Source: Gambelia wislizenii | Lineage: Eukaryota; Chordata; Lepidosauria; Squamata; Crotaphytidae | NCBI GenBank assembly: GCA_030847615.1 | Contig: JAUMIR010000003.1 | Location: forward strand, 281,474,265 to 281,538,264 | Direction: 5' to 3' | Length of the DNA stretch: 64,000 nucleotides | Part shown: in pieces, positions 1 to 10,913 of the stretch | How positions within the stretch are numbered: the first letter of the stretch is position 1 | Layout: each line of letters begins with the position of its first letter | The notes under the pieces: model-generated | Databases searched by the model: none | The model's input: only the letters and a program-made list of their open reading frames with translations | Told to the model about the DNA's origin: nothing | Translations under genes and position numbers: made by a program

Positions 1-870
1 TTTTGCGAAGAAGGTTGCATTTTTTTTAAATAAGAACATCCAGAGACTCCACTAAGTAGCATTTGCCAAACAAACCCATTGCTAATAAAATTATGCGGCT
101 TGCTGACTCCTCCCCGCCGCTGAAAAACGAAAGCTAAAATTCCAAGCGCGTTCATCAAACAGGAACTTCCAGCCGGATTTTATTCCCACTGCCTTCAACG
201 CCGAAACAAAACCAGGCCAAAACAATACAATACTCGAACGCTGGAAAGCAGCGAAGAGGTTTCCAGGGGAAAGTTCGAGCGGTTCCCGAGGCCACACCAT
301 TATGATGAAGCCACGACCATTTCACTAGATCCACATCCCTAGAAAGGCTTTGGCACTTAAAACAAGACCGCTCAAGAAAAAGAGATTCTCGCTCAGCCTC
401 CGCCTCTTTCCCACTCCTCGCCTGCCACAATGGGATAACTCTCTCTATATAACCTGGCATAATTCTCCCCCTTTTTTTACACAATTCTTACAGGGACAGA
501 AGCTCTTTCTTGGTATATAGCAACCTTGAGGGCTAAAGATGGTTGCTAACGGTAAACCTTAGATTTTTTCCCCCAAAGGGGAAGAAAAGCAAACGTATAG
601 CCAGAACGGTGGTGTGTGGGTGGGGAGGACCCAGAACCTTTTCACTTGCTCGCCAAGGCAAATTTGCGACAGGAATCCTTGAGAGCAGGAGGCGGGAATT
701 TAAGGGAGTAAAGCAAGCAGATGCCACCTTTCCTAGGTAAATACAGTAGGAAGGAAAAACCCACACAGCCCCCAAAGTCTTGCCCTTTCCTCCCTGCAAT
801 GTCCAGAAGCACAGCCTGCCTGGCGCTGGACCAAACCCGTCCCGCCACCGCAGCCCAGCCCTCCATTCTC
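1..870 (-). other. MORC3 intron 1, proximal part
   Basis: Following the exon 1 donor at 872-871, this stretch is fairly CpG-rich to about 100 and carries no MORC3 exon 2 that I can recognise. Open frames on both strands reflect the GC content and do not resemble known proteins. No repeat was identified. Confidence 0.5.
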
Positions 871-872
871 AC

Positions 873-914
873 CGCACTGAGGAGAATCCCGCTCTGCGTT
901 TGCACCGCCGCCAT
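873..914 (-). CDS. MORC3: MORC3 exon 1, first 14 codons
   Basis: MORC3 is a nuclear GHKL-type ATPase with a CW zinc finger that is found in PML bodies and acts in chromatin silencing. Only the start is in this window. ATG at 914-912 opens MAAVQTQSGILLSA, which resembles the vertebrate MORC3 N-terminus (MAA, then GI-LSA). The frame is followed at once by a consensus donor, GCG|GTGAGA, at 872. MORC family first exons end at this LSA/LST point, ahead of the CPKFLHTNS-like segment, so the border fits. Exon 2 and the ATPase domain were not found in 1-870 and must lie off the left edge. The call depends on a short peptide plus the DOP1B neighbour and CpG promoter, so it is good but not certain. Confidence 0.8.
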
Positions 915-1150
915 TTTAGCATTAGTACAAAAGCTGCAGCTGGAGTAAAGCTTCCTCTTTCCCAGGGCTCATTTCTCTAATTCCAGATACTTCCGGGGCG
1001 GGACCTAAACAGAGGGAAATTTATGTTTTTCCTTCGCTTTCCTTCTCTGTGTTGAAACGTTGTATTCTAGATGTCTAGATACAAACAGGACGGGCGCGCC
1101 TCTGCGCCTTGGGTTTTGCTTCCCCCCCCTTCTCCTCAGAGCCTTCAGGT
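915..1150 (-). promoter_or_regulatory. MORC3: CpG-rich, TATA-less MORC3 promoter and 5' UTR
   Basis: CpG density rises sharply here compared with the AT-rich surroundings. An ETS-type site (CCGGAAGT on the minus strand, 996-989) overlaps a GC box (GGGGCGGG, 995-1002). The start codon sits in a YY1-like AAATGGCGGC context (about 917-908). A GCGCGCC cluster lies at 1091-1098. I see no TATA box. These are standard features of housekeeping promoters, and the transcription start is inferred to lie between 920 and 1000. Confidence 0.65.
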
Positions 1151-1329
1151 CTCACTGTATCAACTAAGAGGCTTGAGGCACTTTTAGGACTAACGGGCTT
1201 TGGGGGGGGGGAATCCAAAATCTATTTTGTGTTCATATTTTTATTGGGTCAGTCAACAGATTTAAAATAACAGCACGCTGCCTTTCGAAGCTTAGAGGCT
1301 TCGTCGTCAGGCAAAGATGTGATAATACT

Positions 1330-1710
1330 GTATGGCAGTGGCTCTTCATCTTTTCTTTGCACCCTTTAAATATCTTTTGCTTCTGTGAACCCCTAAGATT
1401 TAACTCAAGATTTGAAACCCTAATAATAATGCCTGATAATAATAGCACAATTACACCTTCCATTAAACCTTCCCTCAGAGGCACTGGAGAAAGAGGCAGA
1501 TTTCCCCCCTGCTTCTTCCAGCAAGTTGTGGCTGGAGCAGATTGAATGGCAATGTGCAGGCCCAGCCAGCCAGGCTTTGCCTTGGCTCCTGTAACAGGGC
1601 CACTCCACTGCAGAGAAGCAGCCTTCAAGCCTTGCAACCCCCCTGTAAGGACATCCCGGATTCCTGGGATTCCTCGGACCACAGGTTGAGAACCACTGCT
1701 GTGTAGCAAA
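1330..1710. repeat. Degenerate hAT-like DNA transposon fragment
   Basis: The stretch ends with GGTTGAGAACCACTGCTG and begins with a TCTGTGAACCCC segment. Both resemble the edges of hAT-type non-autonomous elements common in amniotes. The inside holds no coding capacity and the family was not resolved. The 174-residue minus-strand open frame here is not gene-like. Confidence 0.35.
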
Positions 1711-1841
1711 GCTTCTGAGCAAAAGCTATTGTGATGTGTTTTCTGCTTGTTGATCAACCCAATAAAGGTGGATTTTCTTTCTTGTTTATTTTATGGCTAC
1801 ATGGTTACCCCCTAATTTTTTCCCCCATTTGAAGATTTATT

Positions 1842-2215
1842 TTAGCAGGAGTTGCACAATCCACTAGAACTGGAGGTCCCACAAGGTATGTGCACCATGC
1901 CATGGCAACATCCTATGGAATCCTGGGGTTTATAGTTTCCTGAGTGGTTTAGACTTCTCTGCCAGGGAGCTATAAGTGCCTCATCTCTGGGGATGTGTGT
2001 GCATGTGTGTGTAATTTGCCAGCTAAGGCAGTTTTCAGGGAGCCTTGGTAGTTTTGTTTCAGAATTAAAAAGTAAAAGTGGGTTGAGGTATTTAGTGGCC
2101 TCTTTAAAACTTAACTGATTTATTTTGGCATGAGCTAAATACCTGGGGCTTGAGGATTCCAACTGAAGAAGTGGACTGGAATCCACAAAAGCTCATGCTA
2201 AATTAAGTGAGTCTT
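1842..2215. repeat. Old MITE-like and interspersed repeat remnants
   Basis: Fragments such as ATGGAATCCTGGGGTTTATA and GCCAGGGAGCTATAAGTGCC echo the inner part of the 59640 and 29460 MITEs. The end (GAAGTGGACTGGAATCCACA AAAGCTCATGC) is a common amniote interspersed repeat end. No intact termini were seen. Confidence 0.35.
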
Positions 2216-2679
2216 AAAAGCACTTCTTCGTTCCTTTTTGACTGAGGATGGCTTCTGCCAGTGTCCTGAATAGCAGGAGTAGGCAGAATGTAGATGTGTA
2301 TCTGCCTGCGGAGCCTGGGTGCTTTGTGGCAATTGGCATAGATTTTAGGGCCCCAGTTCTTTAACCATAGCAACAACATTCACCCCTTCCTTTATATCGA
2401 ATTATACTGCTGATTTTTTTTTTTTAAGTTCGGGTTAAGAATATTTTTGTGGGGAAAGACTGTGAGCACTGTCCGTACTGACTCTCAAGAGAAAATCATA
2501 CATTTCTGGGACTCTTTGGGGTCTGCTTTTAAACAAAACAAAGTCGCTTCTGAAAGCGTGAAGCTTACAATAAACGTGATCTAGTGCAACTCTAGGCATC
2601 CTTATTTAACCTTGTACTGTTTTAGTAGGGATTATTCCCAGGTAAATTTGTCTAGGATGACAGCCCCGGAGGGCCTAAA

Positions 2680-2840
2680 TACCCTAAAAAGCACCAGCTT
2701 CCCCTCTAATCTTGGAACCTAAGCAGGGTCAGTCCTGTTTAGTACTTGGATGAGAGACCAATACCAAATGCTGCGAGCTGTATTTCAAAGGAAGGAACCT
2801 TTGAGCCTTCCTTGCCTAAGAAAAGCCTATGAAATCCATA
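2680..2840 (+). repeat. 5S rRNA-derived SINE (5S-Sauria type), 3' truncated
   Basis: Positions 2706-2776 follow the 3' half of vertebrate 5S rRNA. They include the internal pol III control region: AACCTAAGCAGGGTCAGTCC resembles box A plus the intermediate element, and GTTTAGTACTTGGATGAGAG resembles box C. A body follows with TTTCAAAGGAAGGAAC and CTTGCCTAAGAAAAGCCTAT. Divergence and the added body rule out a functional 5S gene. Confidence 0.75.
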
Positions 2841-3339
2841 CTGGACAAGCGACTTAAAGACACAGACTGTGGCACTGGTTTTTCGCTGTGTTCTCACTAC
2901 TATACCCTTTTGCCATCCACACTCCACAAGGAGGACTTGCCTCTTCTTACCACCGCATCTCATTCCACCGATCTTCAGGAAAGGGTGTCTTTGCCTCGGC
3001 CCTCCCTTTGCCTCGCCCATTGTTGCTTTACTTCCTGCTCCTCCAGTCCCCTCGCTCACCTGTGCCTACTTCACTGATTCCCCCCACCTCCGATCCGAAA
3101 GTACAGTGTTTCGACGGCTGCGCTGTAGGAAGACGCGCCCAGATTCCTCGGCTCTCTTCGCACTGATACATTGTACTGTAATCAGTTTACATCCTTGTTT
3201 TCTTTAGGGCCTGTCAGGCAAGTTTGCTGAGAGTCAGGGACAGAGCAGCAGCCAGCGAGACAAGTCTTCCCCTTCTCCCCTTACACTTTCCTCTTCTATT
3301 TAAGAAGAGCAGAGCCGTCCATTTCTGCCCACTGGTCAA

Positions 3340-3562
3340 TAACTAGGGTGTTTTTAAAAGCTTTTAAAAATCTTTTTTTAAAATGTTTTTAATACTCTTA
3401 AGCATATTTTATTCTTTTAAATACTTTGATGTGGTTTTAATGATGTAATTGGTTTAATTCTGTTTTAATGTGCACTTTTTGTAGGTTTTGTGTGTTTTTA
3501 AAACCGTGAGTCCCAGCCTTGGGGGAAAGCAGGCTGTAAATAAAGATGATGATGATGATGAT
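3340..3562 (+). repeat. L2-like LINE 3' tail with (GAT)n
   Basis: T-rich sequence leads into GTGAGTCCCAGCCTTGGGGG AAAGCAGGCTGTAAATAAAG, followed by GATGATGATGATGATGAT. This shape (a CC-TTGGG core, TAAATAAA and a simple repeat) is the usual 3' end of L2-related LINEs in squamates. Confidence 0.55.
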
Positions 3563-3781
3563 ATCACTCTCCTCCTGCTCTAACCCAAATCACCATGGAA
3601 GGGCCCACTAGGGAGATGTAGGAAGGAAGGTGACATCCACCTTCTCTGATGGGTGGGTGCAAATTTTAAACTGTGTTTAAAACCCTGTAGCCAGGTTTAA
3701 TTTTACTCTCTCACACACAGCAACAGGAGCTTTTTAATTACAGTACAATACTAATTAAGTAGCGGTACAAAGAGAAAGAGA

Positions 3782-3994
3782 GCCACCATTGTGTAATGGT
3801 TTAAGCATTGGACTATGACCCTGGAGTCCAGAGTTCAAATCTTTGCTCAGCCATGGAAACCCACTGAATAACTTTGTCTCAGAAGAAAACAAAGGCAGAA
3901 CCCCCTTTGAATAAATCTTGGCAAGAAAAACCTGTGATAGATTTGCTTTAGGGTCGCCATAAGTCAGAAACAACTTGAAGGCACACAACAATAA
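3782..3994 (+). repeat. Sauria-type SINE
   Basis: A tRNA-like head (GTGTAATGGTTTAAGCATTG with B-box-like GAGTTCAAATC) joins a body with TCTTGGCAAGAAAAACCTGT. The Bov-B-like tail reads GTCGCCATAAGTCAGAAACA ACTTGAAGGCACACAACAAT. It is nearly full length. This family is known from squamates and is a main clue to the host. Confidence 0.85.
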
Positions 3995-4811
3995 GGAGGA
4001 TAAGCAGGAGGCTGGTTCCTGCTACATAAAGAATTTACAAACAGGGCATGAGGCACATGAATAATTGAGCTGATGTCCATCTTCCCAGCAGCATCTTTTA
4101 CAGTTCATCCACAATTCTGTTTGATTAGAAATTTTGGTATATATAGTCAAGATACTAGGTTACTTACTCCCCCACCACAATTAAGAAACAAAACTTTGCA
4201 ATTATATTAGCAAAAGAATTTGGCTTCTGCCTTCTACATCTTCTCAGAATAGAAGACAACTCACTTTTATTTTGAGCACCTGAAGAAGGCAGACACTGGA
4301 ACATTTTAATCATATATTTTAAAAAGTTATGCTTGTGATCACCCAAATAAATGTTTTAATTTAAGGATTAATTGCATCCTTCTGTGATCCAGAACAAACC
4401 TGTGAGCAGTGGTTTGCATTTGAATCACACATGCACAGACTATGTGTGTGTGTATGTACATAAACAGATGTACATAAACAAATCCACCACCTTATCCCAA
4501 GGGACAACTCTTTCACCTCTGCCTCATTTCATCTCTTCTTGTCCACAGTTGCAAGGATATCACACTTTTATTCCATAATTTATCTCTTTAACAGACTTTC
4601 TGGATGCTTCCAGGTTAGGATTTTACTTTGCAATCATATATCTCACTCGTGGAAGTTTAAGGGAGATGACACCATTTTCAGTTTGTAGCCGTCCCATAGT
4701 TTCTCATTGTTTTTTCAATCTTATTTCTTACCAGTGACAATCTCATAAGGAAAAAAGATAAAACTGATGCAAGGCTTGCAGGAGCATTTTGTCTGCATGC
4801 ATCTTCCAACT

Positions 4812-5031
4812 AGAGCCAGCATGGTGTAATGATTTGAGCACTGAACTAGGACACTAGAGGACCAGAGTCTGAATCACCACTTCACCATGGAAGTCACTGG
4901 GTGACCTTGGGCAAATCACATTCTGTCAGCCTGACAGGAAGGTGAGGACAAACCTCCTCTGAAGAAAACCCGAGATAGATTTACCTTAAGGTCATCATAA
5001 ATCAGAAAGGACTTGAAGGCTCACAACAAAT
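4812..5031 (+). repeat. Sauria-type SINE
   Basis: It starts AGCCAGCATGGTGTAATGAT and contains GTGACCTTGGGCAAATCACA. It ends with the tail GTCATCATAAATCAGAAAGG ACTTGAAGGCTCACAACAA. It is more diverged than the copy at 3782. Confidence 0.82.
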
Positions 5032-5039
5032 CCTCCCAC

Positions 5040-7110
5040 TGTAGAAAACAAATTGAGAGGATTGCTGAAGAAACAGGATGATCACAAATTAATTACGGCA
5101 TTGTGCAATCCTCTGGTAACAGATGGCCAAGTGATTCCATAATAAATCTTTGTCTGGATACAGTCTTAAAAGTACAGTGTTATTCCTACGTTTCTGTTGT
5201 TATTGATGTTGCAGCAGATTGCTTGGAATGTGTTGCTACGAAACCCTGCAAATCTTTGCTCCATTAATGGTGATGCTACTTTCCCTCAACACCTCCCTTA
5301 TAAGAAAAATAAGCAGAAATGCTTGGCTTTGCAAAAGGTTGAAATACCTTAGTTCTCCGTCCCTGCTTTCCCCTCCTCTTTCCCTTTGTTGTTTCAAATT
5401 CTGCCCCCCCCGTCTCTCTGAAGCAGTGGTTGGTGACTTCCATGTTACTGGAGTGGTTAATTTTCAAAAAGTAATGTACTAAATTAAATTCCCTAAATAG
5501 GGTCACCAACTCCAATAGTTTATTTAAAGTTGGGACTAAAATGCACAGCAGATCCATTGTCCCACTGACATGGGTGTTACCACTGCTCTCTCCAGTCTTT
5601 CTCTCCTTCAGCTCTTCCTTCTGCTCATGCTGAAACATGCAGAAAGGTTGAGTTGAAAGCCAACCTTCAAGTCCTTCATCTGGAGAGAGGCAGCAGTAGC
5701 AGATGTCCAAGCCAAAGGTCTTCAAGCAGATGCAGAACAGGATGGTGGGGAGAACCAGCTCTATAAAACTAAGACACTGGGCCCTACTCAACATACCACA
5801 GACTATGCATTGAGCATAGCATAAGGTGCAAGCCCAATGCATGCCTCACTACAAATGCAACTAGCTCCTATGGTGATCCAAATGCCCCTATGCACAGGTA
5901 AGTACAAGAACCTGATTTCAATCATAACATGTATACACGGTACAATGTACTGCTTTCATCTCAGCCTCAAACTGTCTGGGATAATAGGGTTCATTCAGAA
6001 CACAGCTGCCAAAATGCCACCAGTACAGATGTCAAGCATTCTGCACCAGCCTATATGTCTGAACAGCAGATCTTCACACTGTCATTTAACCATGCTGTAC
6101 TAGGCAAACCACAAACTGCTGTGCTTTACCACATCCAGAGAATTCCCCAGTGTATTCAGACATACACTGTGAAAAAGAAAGTACATCCTCTTTGAATTCT
6201 ATGGTTTTACATATCAGGACATAATAACAATAATCTGTTCCTTAGCAGGTCTTAAAATTAGGTAAATACAACCTGAGATGAACAACAACACATGACAAAT
6301 TACATAGTGTAATGATTTATTCAATAAAAATAAAGCCAAAATGAAGAAATTATGTGTGAAAAACTTAAGTACACCCTTACTGCTTCCACAGGAATTAAGA
6401 TGCTAAGTAGCAGATAGGTGCTGCTAATCAAATGCCCTTGGATCAATTTGATCATCGGCAAGTGTGACCATCTCTACAAAAGCCAAAGTTTTAGCAGTTT
6501 GCTGGTTTGCAGCATTTAAGTGTGTGAAAGCCCAGGAAAATTAGAGTGGTCTTTGACTCAAGTGCTTAGTTTCAAGGAGTTTACCTGGAACAATGTTATC
6601 CTCATCGCTCAGATTTAACAGATAATCTGTTGGGGGTAGTCTTGTTTCAGAAAGAAATTCATTGCTGTAATTGCAGACACCCAGCAGATGTGCTTCTCCT
6701 TTGTTTGTGAAGACCACTGCAACTACTTGAGATTCCTGTGGTACAGTGAGTGATAAAGATCACAACACAGGAATAGCTGAGTACCGAATGGGGGGGTTCA
6801 TATCTTTGGCAGCAGCCCATCACCTGGCATAGGACTGCATATATCACATTGGAGGAAGAACAAGTAAATGTACCTCTGATGTTGTATTGAGTAATGTTAT
6901 ATATTGTTCCCAAACAGAGCTGGCATCTGTGTTTGTGGCAGGATCTTGTCCCTGTATTATCATCCATGTTTTGTTGTGTGCAAAACCTGTTGTCTGCCTT
7001 TGTCCCTTTAATTACCCTTTATGACCACCATTGAGACTATACTTCTCATCACCATGCCAACATGTTTTGCAGTTTTATTACAATCCATACTCCCCAACCC
7101 CCACTCCAGG
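5040..7110. other. Intergenic DNA without recognised genes
   Basis: A 188-codon minus-strand open frame (5842-5276) lies here but has no recognisable domain, no codon structure and no splice context. I read it as chance. No repeat family could be named with confidence in this stretch. Confidence 0.4.
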
Positions 7111-7120
7111 TTTGTATATA

Positions 7121-7350
7121 CAGTTGTCCCTTCATATTTGCTGGGGTTTGGTTCCAGGACCCTCTGTGGATACCAAAATCCATGAATATTCAAGTCCCAT
7201 TATATGCAATGGCATAGCAAAATGGTGTCCCTTATATAAGATGGCAAAATCAAGGTTTGCTTTTTGGATTACTGATTTTTTAAGAATATTTTCAAGCCGT
7301 GAATACTTAAATTGGTGAATACCAAATCCGTGGATATGGAGAGAGAACTG
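7121..7350. repeat. pogo/Tigger-type MITE with TA target duplication
   Basis: The left end is CAGTTGTCCCTTCATATTTG and the right end is TCCGTGGATATGGAGAGAGA ACTG, an imperfect inverted repeat. TA flanks both sides (7119-7120 and 7351-7352). The inside has GGTTCCAGGACCCTCTGTGG ATACC. This is the classic form of a non-autonomous Tigger-like element. Confidence 0.75.
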
Positions 7351-7540
7351 TATGTCTCTCTACTTATGTTTCATTCCATGCAGCTGAACAGGAGACTAGA
7401 TTGGCTCATCTTAAAGGTGCCACAAGATTCTTTCCTTTCCCTGCAATTTCTTTTATTCCCTACCTGTCCCTCACCTATAACTCAACCCACTTTTCTACCA
7501 GACTTTTCTGCTTTAGTTACTTCTCCCACTCATTCTATTA

Positions 7541-7595
7541 TTTTTGTTGTTGCACCTTCAAGTTGTTTCTGACTTATGGCGATCCTAAGGTGAAA
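7541..7595 (-). repeat. Sauria-type SINE tail fragment
   Basis: TTGCACCTTCAAGTTGTTTC TGACTTATGGCGATCCTAAGG is the reverse complement of the Bov-B-like tail seen at 3782-3994. Only the 3' end is present. Confidence 0.65.
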
Positions 7596-7599
7596 CTAT

Positions 7600-10500
7600 T
7601 TATACGTACGGTACACTTAAAATAACGAATCCAACAGTATAGAGGTGGGTTACCTACAAACACATACAGTTATTCTGAGCTACTTTTTATATCAGTTAAC
7701 CTGTTGTTTTATAATTGTAAGCTATGTTGTGGGAGGATAGAATTAAAAAAAATAACTCAGAAAACACAGAATCTAAGTGGGAAAAGGTAAGCAGCAGGGA
7801 AAAAAAGAGTATTTTTTTCAAGATGTATTTCAACACAATGTTTAATATGAAAGTTACATTCAAGAACACACTACAACCTTACACAGCAGCCATTATCTCA
7901 TTTGCCAAATAAAATTTTGACTCTTTTTTGGCAATAATTTTAAACAACATAAAATATTCCTCAGCTTCCTTCTTCTTTTTCTTAAGGTTGTATCCACTAA
8001 ATCAGTAATTTTATAGTAATAGTATCCATTAAAAGCAACTATTATATTTGTAGTCTTTTTATTTGATATTACTAGTTAGCAAATACTTGTCAGTAGCAGT
8101 TTGAAATGTTATCCCCAAACCAACTTGTTTTCAAGTTTTAGAAGTAAATATTAATTTTTAAATCAAATTAATTGGCCAATATTAATTTGAGGTTAATCTA
8201 CAGCTGTGAAACCATAGACAGAAAGCTCTCAGAAATATCATGGTGTGCCAGGGGATCATGAGTCCAGCTTCCCAAGTAAAATTCCCCTTCACAAAATGCA
8301 TCTTGTGAGACAAAATGTTATGGAGTAAGTAGCATTGGAAATAAAGCAAGGGCGCTCTGCCAAGTTGAACAGGGATCTATAATATGTGAAAGCGATCCCC
8401 ACCAGACCCCAGGCAGCAGCTCTTTTGGTTAAGTGGTTGATCTAGTTTGGTTTAAAAAAAGCTCAAACAACATAACGTGAAATTAAAGATAGGGTAGTTT
8501 CAAAGGTAACAGAAGAAAGTGGTGGATATAAAATCGAGTGGAAAAATAAGTTGCTAATCCACCCCCCACCCCGTGGTTAAAATGGAACTCTACAGTTAAC
8601 CACATGGTGAAATGTCAGATACTATTTGTACATCACCAATACTCACACAAGCAAAATAGAGCAAGGGAGTGTTCTTGTCAAAACTGGCACTGCAAATGAC
8701 AAGTATCCTGTTTCCCTGAGCATTAGCAACATTTGTTTGCACTTTGGAATTGTTTAGGATTCCAAATAAGGAATATGTAATATTGAGCAGCATTATATGC
8801 TTTATAATAGATACTACATCTTCATGTCAGTGATCAAAATAACTTTTGAAATAATTTACATTCAGAAGAATTGAATTTCACATTCATAATGAAAAATACA
8901 GTTTAGTTTATAAACTTAGTTCTATCAATCTACAAAATTATTAACAAGCAAATAATGCTTCATTTTAGTCTTTTAACATCATTACAATAAAGCCTGTAAT
9001 GTGTGTTCCACATTTCACCAATATCAAAATGACTATGGAACACCTATCATTAACATATAGGTAGGTAAAAGTACACAAATAAGCCACCTATATTAAATGC
9101 TGAAATAAATTTACTCAGGGTGTCTGAGACCTTTGCACCATACACCAGGTGTCTGTGATATCAGTGGGCACTTACAAAAAGGGGATGACAGTGGTGAAAT
9201 AAAAATGCTAGGCATTCAATATCTGAATAAAGTTTGTTGCAAGAGTATTGCAAAGCTGTAGGCACCAATCCAGCCATTTAACCTAAGCCCGGGAAAAGCT
9301 TCACTGATTTCAATGGAAATTTAAGTAGATATCTTAGTTTTCACTAAATCATAAATGTTCAAGTTTGACTGGATTGTGCTCATTCTTTAGTGAAAGGTGG
9401 AGAGAGAAGACAGACATGCTAAAGAAATTCTGTTCTTTACAAGAGCTTATAAAAATGGTAAATATAATAGCCAACAAATTTAAAGAACAGGTTAGCAATT
9501 ATGTTTAGTACAGATTTTTCTTTTTGTTTTCTTACTATTTGTTTCCATTTGTAGCTATTCTCACAGCACCCTTCTAATCAATATTTTCCCTGGTTGTACT
9601 CATACATTACAAATGTTCAGTAAACAAGAGGCTGGAATCAACTGCCTCTCCAAATAAAACCACAATATAAAGAGTTCTTATCTCAATTCTTATGCATCAC
9701 TTTGAGTAAATATACATATCTGCACAGATGCTTCAGCACAGAATTGTAAACTATTTGCTTTGAAAATTAAGTACTTCTAATGCAGCATAGTATTATAGGG
9801 ATACACACATCCTTCATGAACTGTTTTGTCCTTATGCACCATATTCTTTAAAAATTCTTATAGGCCTATGACCGTTTAGTACCAATTAAGCAACCAGAAA
9901 AAGGCAATTATGAGTTTAAAACTAGTCTAATAAATATCCACATAAGAAGTTTCCTTCTTAGTTTTAGAACAATACTTGTTCCAAAATCCTATGGCAAACA
10001 TACATGGTTAAAGCCCACTCCAAAGGATATTTACTAGGGAGTCCTAAATAGGATTCTGTGAGGCCTATGTGCAATGAAGCAAATATAAGCTTCCAGTTCA
10101 TGACTGTTATGTCAGAAGAGTCATACAAAGGTTTCATTGGAAGAATGAATTGTTAGGATGAAAATATGAATGGCATGCTAACTTTGTTTATAATGCTAAC
10201 ATACCACAGTGAAGAAGTTTAGAGACAGAACTAAAATATCTTTAAAAGAAAGTGTGCACCTGTATGTCAGACTTGGCTCATTATATTTCTAGGGGCTTTG
10301 CCTTTAAATGGGTCCTTCAGATCTGAAATCCTCTTAAAAACAACTGTGATCAGACAAGAAGCAAATCTGTTGCTTATGAGTAACTCAAGTATGCTTTGTT
10401 TTGCTTTCAAAGTAAAAAAATCCTTCATTTTAAGAAATATGTAAATTATTATGCTAATTTGTTCCCACAAAATTATGAGGGCAACAAGTCACTAATCCAC

Positions 10501-10655
10501 AGAACAATTGTAGACCACATTGGTAGGAAAAACAAACACAAAAAATGAGATAAATTCTAAACTTTAAAACATTTCATTCTTGTATTTACATCTTTTCAGT
10601 AAAGTAGTTGTATGATAGCTATAAGCTTCATATAATGGGACTCTTTTTAAAGTAA
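7600..10655 (-). other. Probable DOP1B 3' UTR and downstream flank
   Basis: This 3-kb stretch after the DOP1B stop is AT-rich and free of recognisable transposons, unlike the sequences around it. That would suit a long conserved 3' UTR. The nearest canonical minus-strand AATAAA I saw is at 8063-8058, which would give a UTR near 2.6 kb; an ATTAAA occurs further on near 7845. No splice or coding signal was recognised. The exact polyadenylation site is a guess. Confidence 0.4.
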
Positions 10656-10913
10656 TTAACTTTCCATATTTTCTACAAAATCACGTTCCACACACTCTTC
10701 CAATAGCCTCAAGGTCCTTGTGCCACTGCCAACAGGATAGTCCAGTCGGAGAGACTTTGAGTTATTTATGCTTAGTGACTTATTGCTTTCAGTTTTAAAA
10801 GCACAGCTTAGTATCCTGAAGAATGGCATTAACTGTGTGATATGTGATATGGAATGAAGGTCCAAGAGAGGAAAGCTGTAGTTCTTTGTTGTTCTCTCAC
10901 TGCTATTTTGTTC
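10656..10913 (-). CDS. DOP1B: DOP1B terminal coding exon x, 258 bp with stop TAA
   Basis: The acceptor is TCCTATAG in AT-rich sequence preceded by weak pyrimidines (TTTATAG). It encodes [20 protein letters not shown] then [20 protein letters not shown], a divergent serine/asparagine linker, and [18 protein letters not shown] before TAA at 10658-10656. The C-terminal LEECVExDF motif resembles the ending of vertebrate DOP1 proteins, so the reading frame finishes where expected. Confidence 0.92.
   Translation of the reverse strand, partial: EQNSSERTTKNYSFPLLDLHSISHITQLMPFFRILSCAFKTESNKSLSINNSKSLRLDYPVGSGTRTLRLLEECVERDFVENMES

Noticed and set aside
155..484. Minus-strand 109-codon frame as MORC3 exon 2
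   Set aside because: It lacks the CPKFLHTNS and PFSAVAELIDNA sequence expected of MORC exon 2 and has no proper acceptor.
1233..1757. 174-residue minus-strand open frame
   Set aside because: It lies across a hAT-like repeat remnant and shows no protein similarity I can name.
2706..2776. A genuine 5S rRNA gene
   Set aside because: Only the 3' half is 5S-like, it is diverged, and it joins a SINE body.
5276..5842. 188-residue minus-strand open frame
   Set aside because: No recognisable domain, cysteine-rich and irregular composition, no splice or promoter context; most likely chance.
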